Of a stretch of 6,824 nt of DNA, positions 6,256 to 6,824 are shown piece after piece. The first letter of the stretch is position 1; the number at the start of each line of letters is the position of its first letter. The DNA lies in contig JAUNOJ010000092.1 in assembly GCA_030531135.1 (NCBI GenBank), positions 1-6,824 on the forward strand, given 5' to 3'. The notes below the pieces were generated by a model that was not told the origin of the DNA, searched no databases, and saw only the letters and a list, made by a program, of their open reading frames with translations. This DNA is from Sutterellaceae bacterium. GTDB taxonomy: Bacteria > Pseudomonadota > Gammaproteobacteria > Burkholderiales > Burkholderiaceae_F. A program made the position numbers and the translations under genes.

Positions 6256-6493
6256 GGCGGGAATAATCTTGAGCCTTCTTATCTTGCGCCGCCAAGTAGG
6301 CAAGGACAGATTCTTTTTTCCAAACCTTCTTGCCGGCATAAAGGACGGAGTGAGGGAAGCCGTTAATGCTCAAAGTCTCGTGACGATTCAACGTTGATCG
6401 GGCGATACCAAAGACTTCTCTCATGTCCTTCACAGACAAGTCGGCGCCCTTCTTCTTTAGAAGTTCGGTGTTGGGTGTCATTGGTTTGCGCAT
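6236..6493 (-). CDS. AlpA-like winged-helix regulator / excisionase
   Basis: This 85-residue basic protein matches the AlpA/MerR-like excisionase pattern found beside P4-type integrases. A helix-turn-helix spans residues ~19-37 (LSVKDMREVFGIARSTLNR), followed by the wing GFPHSVLYAGKKVWKKES (45-62), in which Pro-hydrophobic-GKK-x-W before a final helix (AYLAAQ) is the family hallmark. In characterised systems such proteins activate integrase expression or bend att DNA to direct excision; here that role is inferred. A very strong ribosome site (GGAGGAGG on the minus strand, 6501-6508) lies seven bases before the ATG at 6493, which favours this start over the Met at codon 5. It is convergent with the integrase and overlaps its end, and the upstream gene overlaps its start by 16 bases. 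Confidence 0.82.
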   Translation of the reverse strand: MRKPMTPNTELLKKKGADLSVKDMREVFGIARSTLNRHETLSINGFPHSVLYAGKKVWKKESVLAYLAAQDKKAQDYSRLMNRGR

Positions 6494-6824
6494 GGTTTTG
6501 CCTCCTCCATTTCTTTGTTTTCTTTGGCGTTAAAAATCATGTCTCTGAGTCGCGCCGTGACACGCTTATATTCGATGTCGTAAAGCGCCGGGTGCTGAAT
6601 TCGATTTAAAGCCGTCGCCTCCAACACTGCCGCGTCTACGATCTTCTTGGTGACGGTGAATCGTTGGGTCTTGATCACGGCGTCACGCACGAGAATCGAG
6701 CCGTTGAATTCCATTAGGAACATGCTCGGGCATTGTTCGAACGAGTCCTTGGCAAAGTCTGTACAGATTGCCAATGCCTCGCCTGCATCCAGTTCACTGG
6801 CGAAGGAGTTTTCCTTGCCGTCGG
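6478..6824 (-). CDS. Hypothetical element-encoded protein, C-terminal 114 residues (partial)
   Basis: A minus-strand frame open at the right edge gives 114 residues ending at a TGA at 6478. A TTG at 6774 could be read as a start, but the frame continues upstream without a stop (DGKENSFASELDAGEALAI) and without a convincing ribosome site, so the gene more likely begins beyond the window. The visible part contains a hydrophobic strand-rich segment (MFLMEFNGSILV), then a likely helical, charged tail rich in Lys, Arg and Glu (KKIVDAAVLEAT, YKRVTARLRDMIFNAKENKEMEE). I recognise no domain. Its last 16 bases overlap the start of the AlpA-like gene, and it holds that gene's ribosome site, so the two are probably one translationally coupled unit in the element's early or regulatory operon. 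Confidence 0.65.
   Translation of the reverse strand, partial: DGKENSFASELDAGEALAICTDFAKDSFEQCPSMFLMEFNGSILVRDAVIKTQRFTVTKKIVDAAVLEATALNRIQHPALYDIEYKRVTARLRDMIFNAKENKEMEEAKPCANQ

Overview
The window looks like a chromosomal segment from a betaproteobacterium, probably Burkholderiales. The ArgD active-site style (NSGLEANE rather than NSGTEANE), the HolB and Tmk sequences and a moderately GC-rich codon bias suggest this. A gut-associated Sutterellaceae-type organism is a guess that cannot be proven from the sequence alone.

Bases 1-3358 are a tight plus-strand gene run: the 3' end of tmk (thymidylate kinase), holB (DNA polymerase III delta'), then panB, panC and panD. tmk/holB and panC/panD overlap by about 10 bases. 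panBCD supplies three of the four steps to pantothenate: ketopantoate from ketoisovalerate (PanB), beta-alanine from aspartate (PanD), and their ATP-driven condensation after reduction to pantoate (PanC). The ketopantoate reductase is not in the window. After a 99-base gap with a possible promoter come argD (acetylornithine aminotransferase) and, two bases behind its stop, an unrecognised 37-residue single-pass membrane protein.

Bases 4750-4940 hold a complete tRNA-Ser(UGA) gene. A perfect 12-bp inverted repeat stands directly in front of it and a rho-independent terminator follows it.

From the tRNA 3' end onward the window enters an integrated element. A 149-base non-coding stretch carries a seven-base motif repeated six or seven times at an exact 10-bp period, then a TGGTACACAA direct repeat. 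Next comes a full-length P4-family tyrosine integrase with all catalytic residues. Facing it on the minus strand, and overlapping its 3' end by 20 bases, is an AlpA-like winged-helix regulator/excisionase. That gene is overlapped in turn by the 3' end of an unrecognised gene that runs off the right edge. Only the first ~1.9 kb of the element is visible, so its cargo, its far attachment site and any accessory system lie outside this window. The most interesting visible structures are the helically phased repeat array and the small membrane protein behind argD.
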